DNA of 64,000 nucleotides from DYIU01 sp038326775 (GCA_038326775.1 JBBQKJ010000004.1:41515-105514); one strand, 5' to 3'; positions 33,638 to 42,730 are shown, numbered from the stretch's first letter. Notes: generated by a model not told the origin, from the letters alone. Program-made: numbers and translations.

Positions 33638-35161
33638 CTATTGAGGGCGGAGGTCTATGACGCGGGCGGTCTTTGGGCCGGCGGAGGCGCTCTGGCGGCC
33701 GGCGACCTCCTCGTATGTGGTTACCATCACACGGTCCGGCTTGAACTCCAGGCTCGTCCTGACATCCTCCGCTATCCTTTCGGCGAGTCCCGAGACCTCG
33801 CCCACCGAGGTGGGACAGACGAATATCCAGACCTCGTCGATGCCCTCGGGGTCGTCGTTCTTCTTGCGCAGCTCCACCACCCACTCCAGCACGTCTACGC
33901 TGTTGTCCAGGATGGCCGCGAAGGTGTTTAGATCGACCAGGTTGCTCTTCACCTTGGCGAGCGCGAACTCCTTGCCCGGGACACCGCGGTTGATGTTGGC
34001 GCTGATGCGGGGCATCGTCCGCCCGCAGCTCGGACACGGCTCGGTGGTGTAGCCACCGACAAGGATGTCGCCGGTCCGGTAGCGGAGCACCACCGAACCC
34101 CGCGCGTCGATGTTGGTGATGACCAGCTCGCCGGTCTCGCCCTCACCCAGCACCTCGCCGGTCTCGGGTTGCACCACCTCGATGATGCTCATGTCCGGGT
34201 TGGTGTGGTAACCGGTGCTCTCCTCGGCGCCGCAGTCGCCCCAGGCGTACTTCATCTCCGTCGCGCCGAAAGCGCCGGTGATCACGGGTTCGACCGCGCC
34301 CATCTCCTCGAGAAGCTCCGCGATCTTCTCGCGCGAACCCCGGGTTATGCGGTCGCCCCCCATGGCCACTATCTCGATGCTGGAGAGGTCCCTCCCCTCG
34401 GCGGCGGCCATCTTGAACAGGTCGTAGGTATAACCGGGGAGCCCCATGAACATGGTGGGCTTCGCCCTCTCCATGATGTTGAGGACCCGCTCGTCGCCGA
34501 GCGACTGTCCTCCGCCGGTGTTGATGCTGGTCGTGGCCGTGCCCTCGGCTCCCGTGACGGCGACCCAATGGGCCAGGTGCTGGGTGCCGGGGAAGTTGTT
34601 TACGGCGACCGTCCTGGCGTCGTAATCGTCGGCCGCCCTGCTCGACAGGACAGAGCCAAGCCGGCGCCCCGCCTCTCTCATCCTGTCGAGGTCGTGCAGG
34701 GTGAAGAAGAACGGGGTGGGCTCGGCGGTCCTTCCGGTGGTAAACATGGTGAGGACGGGCTGGTACTCCTCGCGGAACTCCTGCTCGGCCGCCTGGGAGC
34801 CCTCCTCTTCGCGGGTGACCTGCGGCACCCATCCCCTGGACCTCTTCAGCTTGACGCGGTCGAAGCCCGGTTCCAGCACGAACGCGCGCGGGTTGTCCGG
34901 GTCGTGTGGGTAAGGCGCGATGTCCTCCTTTTGAGTGAAGGGAATCCTCTGGAGGTCGGCGACCGAGAGGACGGAAGCGGGGTCGATCCTGTTCTCGTCG
35001 AAGACCCTGCGGTAGTAAGGGTGGCAGGGATAGACCAGCTCAGAAACGAACCGGCGCAGCTTGTCGTCCTGAAGCTCGGTTATCTCCCCGGCGCTCCACG
35101 AGTCCCACCCCGGAACGCATCTCGTCTCCCACCTTCGCCTCGGAGCTCGCACCCTTGTCAT
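33638..35161 (-). CDS. phenylacetate-CoA ligase family (PaaK-like) AMP-forming enzyme
   Basis: ANL-superfamily ligase, 507 aa from ATG 35161 (GAGGGG 4-5 nt upstream; GTG 35188 possible). The ATP-binding loop corresponds to TMFTTGRTAEPTPF, the adenylation core to ITGAFGATEMKYAWGDC, and RYRTGDI precedes the C-terminal lid. A CPSCGRTMPRI zinc-like loop is present, as in PaaK. It would activate a carboxylic acid to its CoA ester for the hydratases and thiolase-fold proteins of this cluster; the acid is unknown. Confidence 0.85.
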   Translation of the reverse strand: MTRVRAPRRRWETRCVPGWDSWSAGEITELQDDKLRRFVSELVYPCHPYYRRVFDENRIDPASVLSVADLQRIPFTQKEDIAPYPHDPDNPRAFVLEPGFDRVKLKRSRGWVPQVTREEEGSQAAEQEFREEYQPVLTMFTTGRTAEPTPFFFTLHDLDRMREAGRRLGSVLSSRAADDYDARTVAVNNFPGTQHLAHWVAVTGAEGTATTSINTGGGQSLGDERVLNIMERAKPTMFMGLPGYTYDLFKMAAAEGRDLSSIEIVAMGGDRITRGSREKIAELLEEMGAVEPVITGAFGATEMKYAWGDCGAEESTGYHTNPDMSIIEVVQPETGEVLGEGETGELVITNIDARGSVVLRYRTGDILVGGYTTEPCPSCGRTMPRISANINRGVPGKEFALAKVKSNLVDLNTFAAILDNSVDVLEWVVELRKKNDDPEGIDEVWIFVCPTSVGEVSGLAERIAEDVRTSLEFKPDRVMVTTYEEVAGRQSASAGPKTARVIDLRPQ

Positions 35162-35206
35162 CAGACCCCTCTTCCGCTCATCCGACACACCCGCGTCGCG
35201 CTCCCG

Positions 35207-36163
35207 TCACAGGGGGCGAAAGTATTCTATGTCGTGCGGTGTTCCTTTTCTATCCTCTGCCCAGACCGCCTTCACCCGCATGCCCACCTCGATGTCCCCG
35301 GTGGACACTTCCCCCAGCAGGTGGGGGAACTGCACGTCGGCGCCGTCAAGCATTATGAACGCGTATGTGCGGGGCGGCTCCGCTGGCCGTCCGGCGAACG
35401 GCGGGTACGCGACCGTGTAGGTGACCAGGGTCCCCTCGTCGGACACCTCGACCCACTCCTCGGCCGGCTCGAAGCAAAAACCACAGTACGGCCGGGGTGG
35501 CAGGAGGACCGCCCCGCACCTCGAGCACCTGACGCCCATTATGCGCCGGTTGTCGCGCATCTCACGGTAGAAGCGCTCGTAGTGCTCCCCGTAGGAGTGC
35601 CGGTAAGAGAGCCTCAGCTCACCGTCCACCTCGGTGACCTGGCCGCCGCTCGCCGCGGCTTTTGCGGCCTCGATATCATGACTTACTCGTTTCTTCTTTT
35701 TCTCTGCCGGCGCGGAGCCCTCCGGCACGAACCATTTGATGTCGGTTATGCTCCCGGTGCGCACTTCGGCAAATTCGGGGACCACCGTCGCTCCGGTCCT
35801 CACCTTTTCATCGTCCGGCGCCACGTGGAGCATCGAGGTGTCCGCGCCCGCCAGCCTGACCAGAACGTACCTGAACGGCGCCTCGACGGGCGCGCCGTCA
35901 TGCGGCCCGGCCACCCTCGCCCAGGACGTCACCACCCCGAGTGGCCCGACTTCCCTCCAGTCGCGCACGCTCGAGCCGCAGGACTCACAGTACGAAAGGG
36001 GAGGAACGGCCACGGTCCCGCAGCCGCCGCAGAGCGCGCCCAGTATCTTTCCGCGGTCGCGCAGCGCCTCCAGAAACGCGCCGACGATCTCGCCCGTGGA
36101 CCAGGTGTAAGAACGGAGGGTCTCATCCTCGAGGTATGTAAGCTCCGGCTCGTCTGCGTTCAT
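35207..36163 (-). CDS. tandem DUF35 (rubredoxin-like zinc ribbon + OB fold) protein
   Basis: 318 aa made of two complete DUF35 units. The first has the zinc ribbon CGGCG...CESCG (C45, C48, C59, C62) and an OB fold; a charged linker (EKKKKRVSHD) leads to the second (CSRCG...CGFC). Stand-alone DUF35 proteins are scaffolds for thiolase-fold enzymes, for example in the archaeal HMG-CoA synthase complex and in ChsH2-Ltp2. Two fused units beside two thiolase-fold genes suggest one unit per partner. Confidence 0.9.
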   Translation of the reverse strand: MNADEPELTYLEDETLRSYTWSTGEIVGAFLEALRDRGKILGALCGGCGTVAVPPLSYCESCGSSVRDWREVGPLGVVTSWARVAGPHDGAPVEAPFRYVLVRLAGADTSMLHVAPDDEKVRTGATVVPEFAEVRTGSITDIKWFVPEGSAPAEKKKKRVSHDIEAAKAAASGGQVTEVDGELRLSYRHSYGEHYERFYREMRDNRRIMGVRCSRCGAVLLPPRPYCGFCFEPAEEWVEVSDEGTLVTYTVAYPPFAGRPAEPPRTYAFIMLDGADVQFPHLLGEVSTGDIEVGMRVKAVWAEDRKGTPHDIEYFRPL

Positions 36164-36263
36164 CTTCCCCGCGCTCCTCCTTCGCTTTCGCCCCGTGGGC
36201 CCGATGCCGGAGGGCGGCCCCGGCTTCCACTAAACAGGCTGCCCCCGGCCATCCGGCAGGCTG

Positions 36264-37427
36264 TCAAAGCTCCCTTGAGAATATGGTTGCGGTGTTGAAC
36301 TGGAGCACCCCGCCCCAGGAGTGGGCCAGCGCTTTCTTTACCCCCGGCACCTGGTGCTCACCGGCCTTGCCCATGACCTGCAGGGCCGCCTCGATCTGGC
36401 GAATCATCGCCGTCGCCCCGTACGGGTTGGCCGAGAGCACGCCCCCGGAGGGGTTTATGGGGAAGTCTCCGTCCATTGCCGTAATGCCCGACTCGACCAT
36501 CCTGCCACCCTCGCCCGGGTTGCAGAGGCCCAGGGCCTCGGTCCAGATAAGCTCCTGGAAGCTGAAAGCCTCGTGGACCTCCGCCACGTCCAGCTCCCTG
36601 ACCGGGTCGTATATCCAGGCCATCTGGTAGGCGATCTGCGCGGCTCTCACGCATGCCTCGGGGTAGGCCACGTCCACGTGAGGTACGTGCGGGCTCTCGC
36701 TCGCGGTGCCGATTCCGGCGAACCAGGCAGGCCTGGCCGCCATCTTCCCGGCCCTTCGCTCCTCCGCTATGACCAGTGCCGCGGCGCCGTCGCTTGCCGG
36801 GCAGCAGTCGAGCGTCTTTATCGGGGTCGCGACCTGCGCGGACCCCATCACGTCTTCGATAGAGATGAGAGAGCGTAGATGGGCGTACGGGTTCTTCATC
36901 GCGTTCTTGCGGTTCTTCACCGCGACCATCGCGCCGTGCTCCTCGCTGACCCTGGTATGGTGCCTTGCCAGGTACTGGCGCGACTGCATGCCCACCAGCG
37001 CTGCGGCGCCGCTGGCGTAGTCGTGGTCCCACAGCGGGTCGTGGCCGGGCGACAGGCCGTAGGGGGCGACACCGTCGGAGATCTTCTGGTAGGCCACGGC
37101 CAGGACCACGTCGAACAGGCCGGAGGCCACGTGGTAAAAAGCGCCGATCGTGGTGGAAGCGCCCGAGGTCCCTCCGGTCTGGATCCTCATCACGGGCTTA
37201 CCCGGCGCGCCGATGGCCGGGCCCACCCAATGCTCCGGCTGGTTGACGCCCTCGAATTCTTCCGGCCCGCTGCCGATAACGACGGCGTCCACGTCGCGCG
37301 CGGTTATCCCGGCATCCTCCAGCGCCAACGCCGCCGCCTCCCGGAGGAGCTCGGGCACGTTGACGTCATCGCGCCGCCCGGTGTGCTTCGTCTGCCCGGT
37401 CCCGACTATCGCCGCTGCCCTTGCCAA
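36264..37427 (-). CDS. thiolase-fold protein lacking the catalytic Cys (SCP2/Ltp-like), first copy
   Basis: 387 aa. Overall SCP2-thiolase fold (AIVGTGQT start, SGAST, DVAEVHEAFSFQE). At the nucleophile position the sequence reads GGTSG (residues 85-89): the usual Cys of C-x-S-G is Gly86. The GHP motif is ANP (GGVLSANPYGAT). The His of HEAF is kept. It therefore cannot work as a classical thiolase; retro-aldolase or other condensing chemistry, as in Ltp2, is likelier. TTG 37427 has GGAG 5 nt upstream. Confidence 0.85.
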   Translation of the reverse strand: MARAAAIVGTGQTKHTGRRDDVNVPELLREAAALALEDAGITARDVDAVVIGSGPEEFEGVNQPEHWVGPAIGAPGKPVMRIQTGGTSGASTTIGAFYHVASGLFDVVLAVAYQKISDGVAPYGLSPGHDPLWDHDYASGAAALVGMQSRQYLARHHTRVSEEHGAMVAVKNRKNAMKNPYAHLRSLISIEDVMGSAQVATPIKTLDCCPASDGAAALVIAEERRAGKMAARPAWFAGIGTASESPHVPHVDVAYPEACVRAAQIAYQMAWIYDPVRELDVAEVHEAFSFQELIWTEALGLCNPGEGGRMVESGITAMDGDFPINPSGGVLSANPYGATAMIRQIEAALQVMGKAGEHQVPGVKKALAHSWGGVLQFNTATIFSREL

Positions 37428-37439
37428 TTCGACTCCATC

Positions 37440-37466
37440 TTTCTACTGTCTTTTTTCTACTGTCTT
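37440..37466. repeat. short direct repeat between the two thiolase-fold genes
   Basis: TTTCTACTGTCTT occurs twice (37440-37452 and 37454-37466), the second copy spanning the stop codon of the upstream gene. Probably a small slippage duplication. Confidence 0.7.
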
Positions 37467-38602
37467 CTTTCCAGCACCGCGCACGCGGCGCTCTGCATGG
37501 CAAAACCGCCCGCGAAGCACGCAAGCGCCTTCTCCGCTCCATCGACCTGGATGTCCCCCGCCCGTTTGCTCACCTGCGCGGCCGACTCGGCCAGTCGCAC
37601 CAGCCCGGTCGCGACCAGCGGGTTGGCGCACAGGGCGCCGCCCGAGGGGTTAACCGGGATCTTTCCGCCCGGCCCGGTCTCACCCGAGTCCAGGAGCTGG
37701 GCCCCCTCGCCGTAACCGCAGAGGCCCAGCGCCTCGTAGAGCATGAGTTCCTGGTATGCGTAATGTTCCGTGACCTCGAGGACGTCCAGCTCGGAGAAGG
37801 GGTCGAAGATGCCGGCCATCTCGAAAGCGCGGCTCGAGGCCCGCTTCGCCGCGGCGGCCCTGTGAAGCTCCCGCGCCCCGGGGCTGTAAGCGTCCTGGGT
37901 GTGCCCGACCCCCGTTATCCATGCCGGTCTCACGCCCAGGGTCTGCGCGGTCGCCCAGTCCGCCATGACGACCGCGCAGGCGCCGTCTGTCACCGGACAC
38001 GCCTCCAGGCGCCGGATGGGGGACACCAGCTCGCCGGAAGAGACAACCTCCTCCAGCGTGACCTCGCTTCTCAGCTGGGCGAACGGGTTCCGGGCTCCAC
38101 ACGAGCGGTTCTTCACCGCGACCTTCGCCGGGGCCTCGGGGTCGACGCTGTAGTGGTCCGCATAGGCGCGGGCCTGCAGGGCGCCCGCGGCCAGGGCGTC
38201 CAGGCCGAGCGGCCGGAGGTAGAAAGGCTCGGCCATGGCCCGCGTCTGCTCGCGGACCGAACCCTCCGAGCTCTTGCCGTAAGCGACCACCAGGGCGGAG
38301 CTGAAGAGCCCCGAAGCAACCCGGATGTAGGCGTAGATCGCGGCCAGCAACCCGTCGCCGGCGACCTTCGACTCCTCCTTGAAATGAGCTCCCATGGCGT
38401 CTACGGTCAGGCAGTTTGACATGGCCCTTCCGTCAAGAAAGTCGCTGCCGGCGTCTATCACCACGTCAATGTCACGTATGGTCATGCTGCAGGACTGAAG
38501 AGCTCGAGTCACCACATCGTGGATGATGCTCTGGTGGGTCTCGCGGTTCCTGGCCCGCTCGTGCCGGGTCTGGGCCCAGCCGACTACGGCCACTTCTTCC
38601 AT
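37457..38602 (-). CDS. thiolase-fold protein lacking the catalytic Cys, second copy
   Basis: 381 aa from ATG 38602, which overlaps the upstream TGA by one base. Same family as the neighbour but distantly similar. The nucleophile region reads KVAGDGLLA, so the Cys position is Ala82, and the GHP motif is again ANP (GGALCANPLVAT). The HEAF-like segment is VTEHYAYQE. Both copies share the loss, which argues for a functional, non-thiolase role rather than decay. Confidence 0.85.
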   Translation of the reverse strand: MEEVAVVGWAQTRHERARNRETHQSIIHDVVTRALQSCSMTIRDIDVVIDAGSDFLDGRAMSNCLTVDAMGAHFKEESKVAGDGLLAAIYAYIRVASGLFSSALVVAYGKSSEGSVREQTRAMAEPFYLRPLGLDALAAGALQARAYADHYSVDPEAPAKVAVKNRSCGARNPFAQLRSEVTLEEVVSSGELVSPIRRLEACPVTDGACAVVMADWATAQTLGVRPAWITGVGHTQDAYSPGARELHRAAAAKRASSRAFEMAGIFDPFSELDVLEVTEHYAYQELMLYEALGLCGYGEGAQLLDSGETGPGGKIPVNPSGGALCANPLVATGLVRLAESAAQVSKRAGDIQVDGAEKALACFAGGFAMQSAACAVLERRQ

Positions 38603-39108
38603 CAAGCCCCGCTCTCTTCAGGGGGTCTTCCGAGGTGGACTATGCGCGGCGTCAATCTGTCGGTTACCTCCAGCAACCCGACGGTGCTGGCCTTGGCGAA
38701 CACCTTGTCGGTGGGGCTGCCGGGGTTGAAGAAGAGGACTCCACCGCTCTTTTCGATCAGCGGCTGGTGCGTGTGCCCGAACACGATACAGTCCACCTCA
38801 TCGAACATCCCGCGCACCCTGCACGGCATGCCTTGCGGCGGGCCGTGTCCGTGGGTCAGCCCTATCCTGAAGCCGCCCACCTCCAGGACCCTGCTCTCCG
38901 GCAGCCGGCGCGCCGCGTCTCCCTGGTCCATGTTTCCCCTGACCGCGCACGTCTCCGCGATGCCGGAGAGCTGCTCGATGACGGACATGTCCAGGATGTC
39001 CCCGGCGTGCAGTATCATGTCGGCGCCGCGCAGCGCCTCGATGACGTACCCGGGCACCGGCCCGTCCAGCAGGTGCGTGTCCGACAGGACTCCCAGGAGC
39101 AACTCCAT
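38602..39108 (-). CDS. YfcE/MJ0936-type metallophosphoesterase
   Basis: 168-aa calcineurin-like phosphodiesterase with DTH (D10, H12), GD (D37), GNMD (N59), LTHGHG and GHTHQP metal-binding motifs. Relatives hydrolyse small phosphodiesters; the substrate is unknown. ATG 39108 overlaps the stop of the sensor kinase gene by one base and its own stop overlaps the next ATG by one base. Confidence 0.92.
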   Translation of the reverse strand: MELLLGVLSDTHLLDGPVPGYVIEALRGADMILHAGDILDMSVIEQLSGIAETCAVRGNMDQGDAARRLPESRVLEVGGFRIGLTHGHGPPQGMPCRVRGMFDEVDCIVFGHTHQPLIEKSGGVLFFNPGSPTDKVFAKASTVGLLEVTDRLTPRIVHLGRPPEESGA

Positions 39109-41084
39109 CACCCGCCGTCCGCAGCCGGGTCCGTGGCGCCCTCGCCGCCGGCGACCTCGGGGGAAGCGGGCAGTTCGAGGAAGAACACGGCGCCGTTCCT
39201 GGATGAAGCGAGGCCGACGCGCCCGCCCAGCTTCTCCATGACCCGCCGGACAACAGGCAGCCCGAGCCCCGAGCGGCCTTCCCTGAGAGTGAAGAACGGC
39301 TGGTAGATGGATTCTCGCGCGTCGGCGGGGACCCCGCCTCCCGTGTCGGCGACTTCCAGGCGGACGTACCCATCGCTCCACCCGCCCGAGACCTCGACCT
39401 TTTTCCCGCCATCGACCGCGGCCAGGCACGCGTTCTCTATCACCTGCTCCAGCGCAATGTTGATCATGCGCTCGTAACCGAACGCCGGCGGTATGTCGGC
39501 CAGCCTTACGGAGACCACCACGCCCTCGGTCTCGCGAGACCTCAATACCTTCTCCACCACCCGGGCGACCATGTCGCCCATGTCGCACTCGGTGGGAGAG
39601 TCCCACTCCCGCGTGGCCACGCAGTTGAGGTACTGCTCGACGTCCTCGAGAAGGCCCGCCAGCGCGGCGGAGCCGGCTTCGAGCGCTCGAAGCGTCTCGT
39701 CCCTGCAGCGCGCCCAATTCTCGGTGTCCATGCCGCGCACCATCTCGACCACGCGCTCGAGCGGGTGGATGTGAAGCATCTCGATGCGCGAGCCCATCGA
39801 GCGCAGCAGCAGCTGGTAATCGACGCCCTCCTTGCGGGCCGGAGCCCGCGACGGTTCTTCGTCCTCGAGGAAGACCGCAGTCGCCCCCAGCACCACCGAG
39901 CCTTCGACAAGCGGGTTTACGCGGTAGCTTATCGGCAGCAGCGTCCCGTCTTTCTTCAAGATGGACGCCACGCCTTCCCTGATGGACGAGGGGTCCTTGA
40001 GCACCTCGGCCATTCCCTGCTCGAGGGGGCCAAGGGGGCTCTGCTCCAACGTAAGCCCGGGCCTGGGGTCCACCCCGGATATATCGTCAGGCGCATACCC
40101 CGTGATGCGTTGGGCTTCCCTGTTGAAAACAGTTATGCAACCCCGGCTGTCGGAGGTCATAACGCCGGCGACCATCTCGTCGAGCACCAGCCCGGTGAAC
40201 CCCCGCTGCCGCGCGGCTGCCTTCAAGCTCCTTCGGGCTATCCGGTAGAGCAGGGCGTTCGTCACCGACAGGCTGGCCAGCTCCGCGAGGCCCTCGAGCA
40301 TCCTCTTCTCCACCGGGGTATAGAGATGCGGGTCTCTCGTTCCCGCTGCCAGGACACCCACGAACTTGCCCCCGGCCGACAACGGCACCACTACCTGTGA
40401 TGCCGGCGCGGCCGCGCCGGAGAAGGCGTTGTCAACCTCTTCGAGCGCAGAGGCCTCATCGATGGCGAGCAGCTCCAGGCTGTCCACCGCCCTTCCCAGC
40501 AAGCCCTCGCCGCGACGCACCCGGGCGCACGCCATGTCTCCTTCGTCAACACCCCTGACGAGCGCCAGATTCAGCGCGTCCTCGCCCTTGTCCCACAGGT
40601 AGATGGCTCCCATCTCGCAGCCGGTAGCGGCGAATGCGTACTTCAGGGTTTGGTCGAGCGTCGCCTCGAGCTCGAGCGCGGAACCGATGTCGCGCTCGGC
40701 CTGGAGCAGGAGCCGAAGGCGCTGGTTGACCTCGGTCGTCTGCTCCAGCAGTTTCTCCGCGAACCCGAGGTTCGACCTCTCGCGGAGCGCGAAGTAGATG
40801 ATAATGGAGGCGATCATGACAAGCAGGCCGATGCGCAGCACCCAGAAGGCGGCCTCGCCCTCGAAGTATTCTCTCAATACCGGGAGGTTGAGGACCCCCA
40901 GAAGGGCCACCGCGCTGAGTATGAAGAGTATGATCAGAGTGACGGTTACGGGCGTAATGCGCGGAAGCCTGCTCAGCTGCACCGCGGGAAGGAGGCCGTC
41001 GTCAGCATCTTCGAGATTGGCGATGTCATCCGGGACGCCGGACGCGCTTTCTTCCCTATCTTTGCCTGGCTCTTCATCCGGCAT
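39108..41084 (-). CDS. membrane sensor histidine kinase with GAF and PAS domains, unusual H-box
   Basis: 658 aa: acidic N-terminus, two transmembrane helices (about 45-66 and 80-100), a GAF domain (about 130-285), a PAS domain (about 295-420), a helical region and a C-terminal HATPase with N-box EQVIENACLAA, G1 DTGGGVP and G2 GRSGLGLP. The expected HExxNP phosphoacceptor is not present; the nearest His residues are in MLHIHPLERV. It may autophosphorylate on an atypical His or act without one. First gene of the run reaching to 32.7 kb. Confidence 0.85.
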   Translation of the reverse strand: MPDEEPGKDREESASGVPDDIANLEDADDGLLPAVQLSRLPRITPVTVTLIILFILSAVALLGVLNLPVLREYFEGEAAFWVLRIGLLVMIASIIIYFALRERSNLGFAEKLLEQTTEVNQRLRLLLQAERDIGSALELEATLDQTLKYAFAATGCEMGAIYLWDKGEDALNLALVRGVDEGDMACARVRRGEGLLGRAVDSLELLAIDEASALEEVDNAFSGAAAPASQVVVPLSAGGKFVGVLAAGTRDPHLYTPVEKRMLEGLAELASLSVTNALLYRIARRSLKAAARQRGFTGLVLDEMVAGVMTSDSRGCITVFNREAQRITGYAPDDISGVDPRPGLTLEQSPLGPLEQGMAEVLKDPSSIREGVASILKKDGTLLPISYRVNPLVEGSVVLGATAVFLEDEEPSRAPARKEGVDYQLLLRSMGSRIEMLHIHPLERVVEMVRGMDTENWARCRDETLRALEAGSAALAGLLEDVEQYLNCVATREWDSPTECDMGDMVARVVEKVLRSRETEGVVVSVRLADIPPAFGYERMINIALEQVIENACLAAVDGGKKVEVSGGWSDGYVRLEVADTGGGVPADARESIYQPFFTLREGRSGLGLPVVRRVMEKLGGRVGLASSRNGAVFFLELPASPEVAGGEGATDPAADGG

Positions 41085-41194
41085 AGGCGCGGCTCCGCGT
41101 GGTTCTAAAGCGGGCGATCCCCTGCAGCGTGCAAAACAATCTTTGCAGAGTGGTGTCTTTTCTACAAGGACACCCGAGCGAAGCGGGGCCTGCG

Positions 41195-41236
41195 AGCGGA
41201 ACCCGGCTTCCGGGTCCGCTGGCGGAACCGTTCCGC
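41195..41236 (-). terminator. two adjacent GC-rich hairpins after the propeller lipoprotein gene
   Basis: AGCGGAACCCGG/CCGGGTCCGCT (41195-41220, one bulge) and GCGGAA-CCG-TTCCGC (41222-41236) lie between the lipoprotein stop and the kinase gene, both on the minus strand. There is no T-run, so termination is possible but not shown. Confidence 0.4.
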
Positions 41237-41240
41237 GCTC

Positions 41241-42215
41241 CTAGAGCCCGCCCGTTTCGTAGGTATAGATGCCGCCGAGTCCGCCGACGGCCCAGGCGTT
41301 GTTGGCGTCGGCCGCGGCGATGTCGAAGAGCGCCTCGGTGCACTCGAACTGCTTTCGCCAGCGGTCTCCGTCGAAGAAGTAGATCGGCCCTTCCCTGCCT
41401 ATGCCCCCGGTCGCCCAGACGTGCGCGGGGTCGGCGGCCGCCACCCTGTGGAGTTCCTCCTTCGTCTCGCACTGCCTGCTCCAGGAAGAGCCGTCGAAGA
41501 AGTACACCGAGCCGCCAGTATGCTCGGCCCCCTTTGCGGCGGCGGGCGACGAGCCGACCGCCCAGACGTGCGCGGCATCGGCGGCCGCCACGCCTATCAG
41601 CATCTCGCCGCCCGGTGGCTCGTAGAGCTTCGCCCAGGACACCCCGTCGAAGAAGTACACGCCGCTCCTGCCCGTTTTGTCCTCGCCCACCGCCCACACG
41701 TGCATGGGGTCCATCGCGAACATGTCCTGGAGGTGTATCTCGGCCTGGTGCTGGAGCGCCCAGGCCGAACCGTCGAAGAAGTAGATATTGGCGCCCGAAT
41801 CATTCGCCCCCACCGCCCAGACGTGCGCCGGGTCCGCGGCAGAGACGATGCTCATCGTGTCATCCAGCGTCTCGAACTGCTTTGCCCAGGCCCTTCCGTC
41901 AAACGCGAAAACCACGCCTCTGCCGTCGCCCCCGCACGCCCAGGCGTGCGCCGGGCCCGCGGCGCAGACGTCAAGCGGCTCGACCTCCGGCGTTTCAACC
42001 TGGACGGCCCAGGAGACCCCGTCGAAGAAGTATATGGGACCCCCACCCACCGCCCAGACGTGCGCCGGGTCCGCGGCAGAGACGGCCAGCAGGGAGAGCC
42101 CGCTCTCGACCGTCTGGAAGACCCAGGGAGAGCCGGGACCGCAGGATGCCGCCATGCAGGCGGCCACAGCGAGCAGCGTGAGCACCGCAATCATCAGGCG
42201 GCAGCGTTTTAGCAT
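41241..42215 (-). CDS. beta-propeller-like lipoprotein
   Basis: 324 aa from ATG 42215. Signal peptide with lipobox VAAC at Cys20, then seven or so repeats of about 40 residues built on ADPAHVWAVG followed by IYFFDGxSW, a pattern of a seven-bladed propeller facing the outside. The repeats are highly similar to one another. It has no catalytic motif and probably binds something at the cell surface. Start is by the signal peptide; the ribosome binding site is weak. Confidence 0.85.
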   Translation of the reverse strand: MLKRCRLMIAVLTLLAVAACMAASCGPGSPWVFQTVESGLSLLAVSAADPAHVWAVGGGPIYFFDGVSWAVQVETPEVEPLDVCAAGPAHAWACGGDGRGVVFAFDGRAWAKQFETLDDTMSIVSAADPAHVWAVGANDSGANIYFFDGSAWALQHQAEIHLQDMFAMDPMHVWAVGEDKTGRSGVYFFDGVSWAKLYEPPGGEMLIGVAAADAAHVWAVGSSPAAAKGAEHTGGSVYFFDGSSWSRQCETKEELHRVAAADPAHVWATGGIGREGPIYFFDGDRWRKQFECTEALFDIAAADANNAWAVGGLGGIYTYETGGL

Positions 42216-42297
42216 CTCGCGAACATGATAGCGGCAAGCGAAGAGGCTGAAGCCTCGGCGCGCGGAGCCGGGGCCCTCGGAATAGTGCGCGGCGGTC

Positions 42298-42582
42298 TTA
42301 CTTGAGCCTGGCGATGAACTCGTCCACGGGTATGGCCGCAAGTGTCGAGATGTGGACCGAGCCACGCGAGCCGAGCTCGACCGAGATGCGGGCGACGGTC
42401 TCCATGTCGGGCGCCTCGACGATGCTGATGAAGTCGTAGTCGCCGAGGCAGGCGTACTGGTCGACGACCTTGCCGCCCAGGGCTTCGACGTCCCTGTTGA
42501 CCTCCTTGATCCTCTCCGGGTTCTTCTTTATTGTCGCAGCACCCTCGTCGGTAAGGTTGCTCAGCATGATGTACTTGGGCAT
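42298..42582 (-). CDS. GYD domain protein
   Basis: 94 aa from ATG 42582, with AAAGGAGGAA ideally placed upstream. It matches the GYD family throughout: MPKYIMLSNLTDEG, KKNPERIKEVN, GGKVVDQYACLGDYDFISIVEAPD and the final TLAAIPVDEF. The family is a ferredoxin-like dimeric alpha/beta barrel of unknown function. Confidence 0.92.
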   Translation of the reverse strand: MPKYIMLSNLTDEGAATIKKNPERIKEVNRDVEALGGKVVDQYACLGDYDFISIVEAPDMETVARISVELGSRGSVHISTLAAIPVDEFIARLK

Positions 42583-42638
42583 GCCAGTTCCTCCTTTGGT
42601 CCCGACCGACCCCAGGCAATAAGGATCAGTAGGTTTCC

Positions 42639-42666
42639 ATTGTACACTCGCGGCGCAAACCTGCAA
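42639..42666 (-). promoter_or_regulatory. promoter of the GYD gene
   Basis: On the minus strand TTGCAG (42666-42661), 16-nt spacer, TACAAT (42644-42639); leader about 50 nt. Confidence 0.65.
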
Positions 42667-42730
42667 GGGAAATCCTCCAGGCGTCGGCGCGGTAACGCGT
42701 TGGAGGAATTCTCAAGCCTTGATTGAAGTA

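Noticed and set aside
34169..36298. Plus-strand open frame of 709 codons
   Set aside because: It runs antisense to the PaaK-like and DUF35 genes, which show clear families. It has no domain signature and results from GC-rich codon bias.
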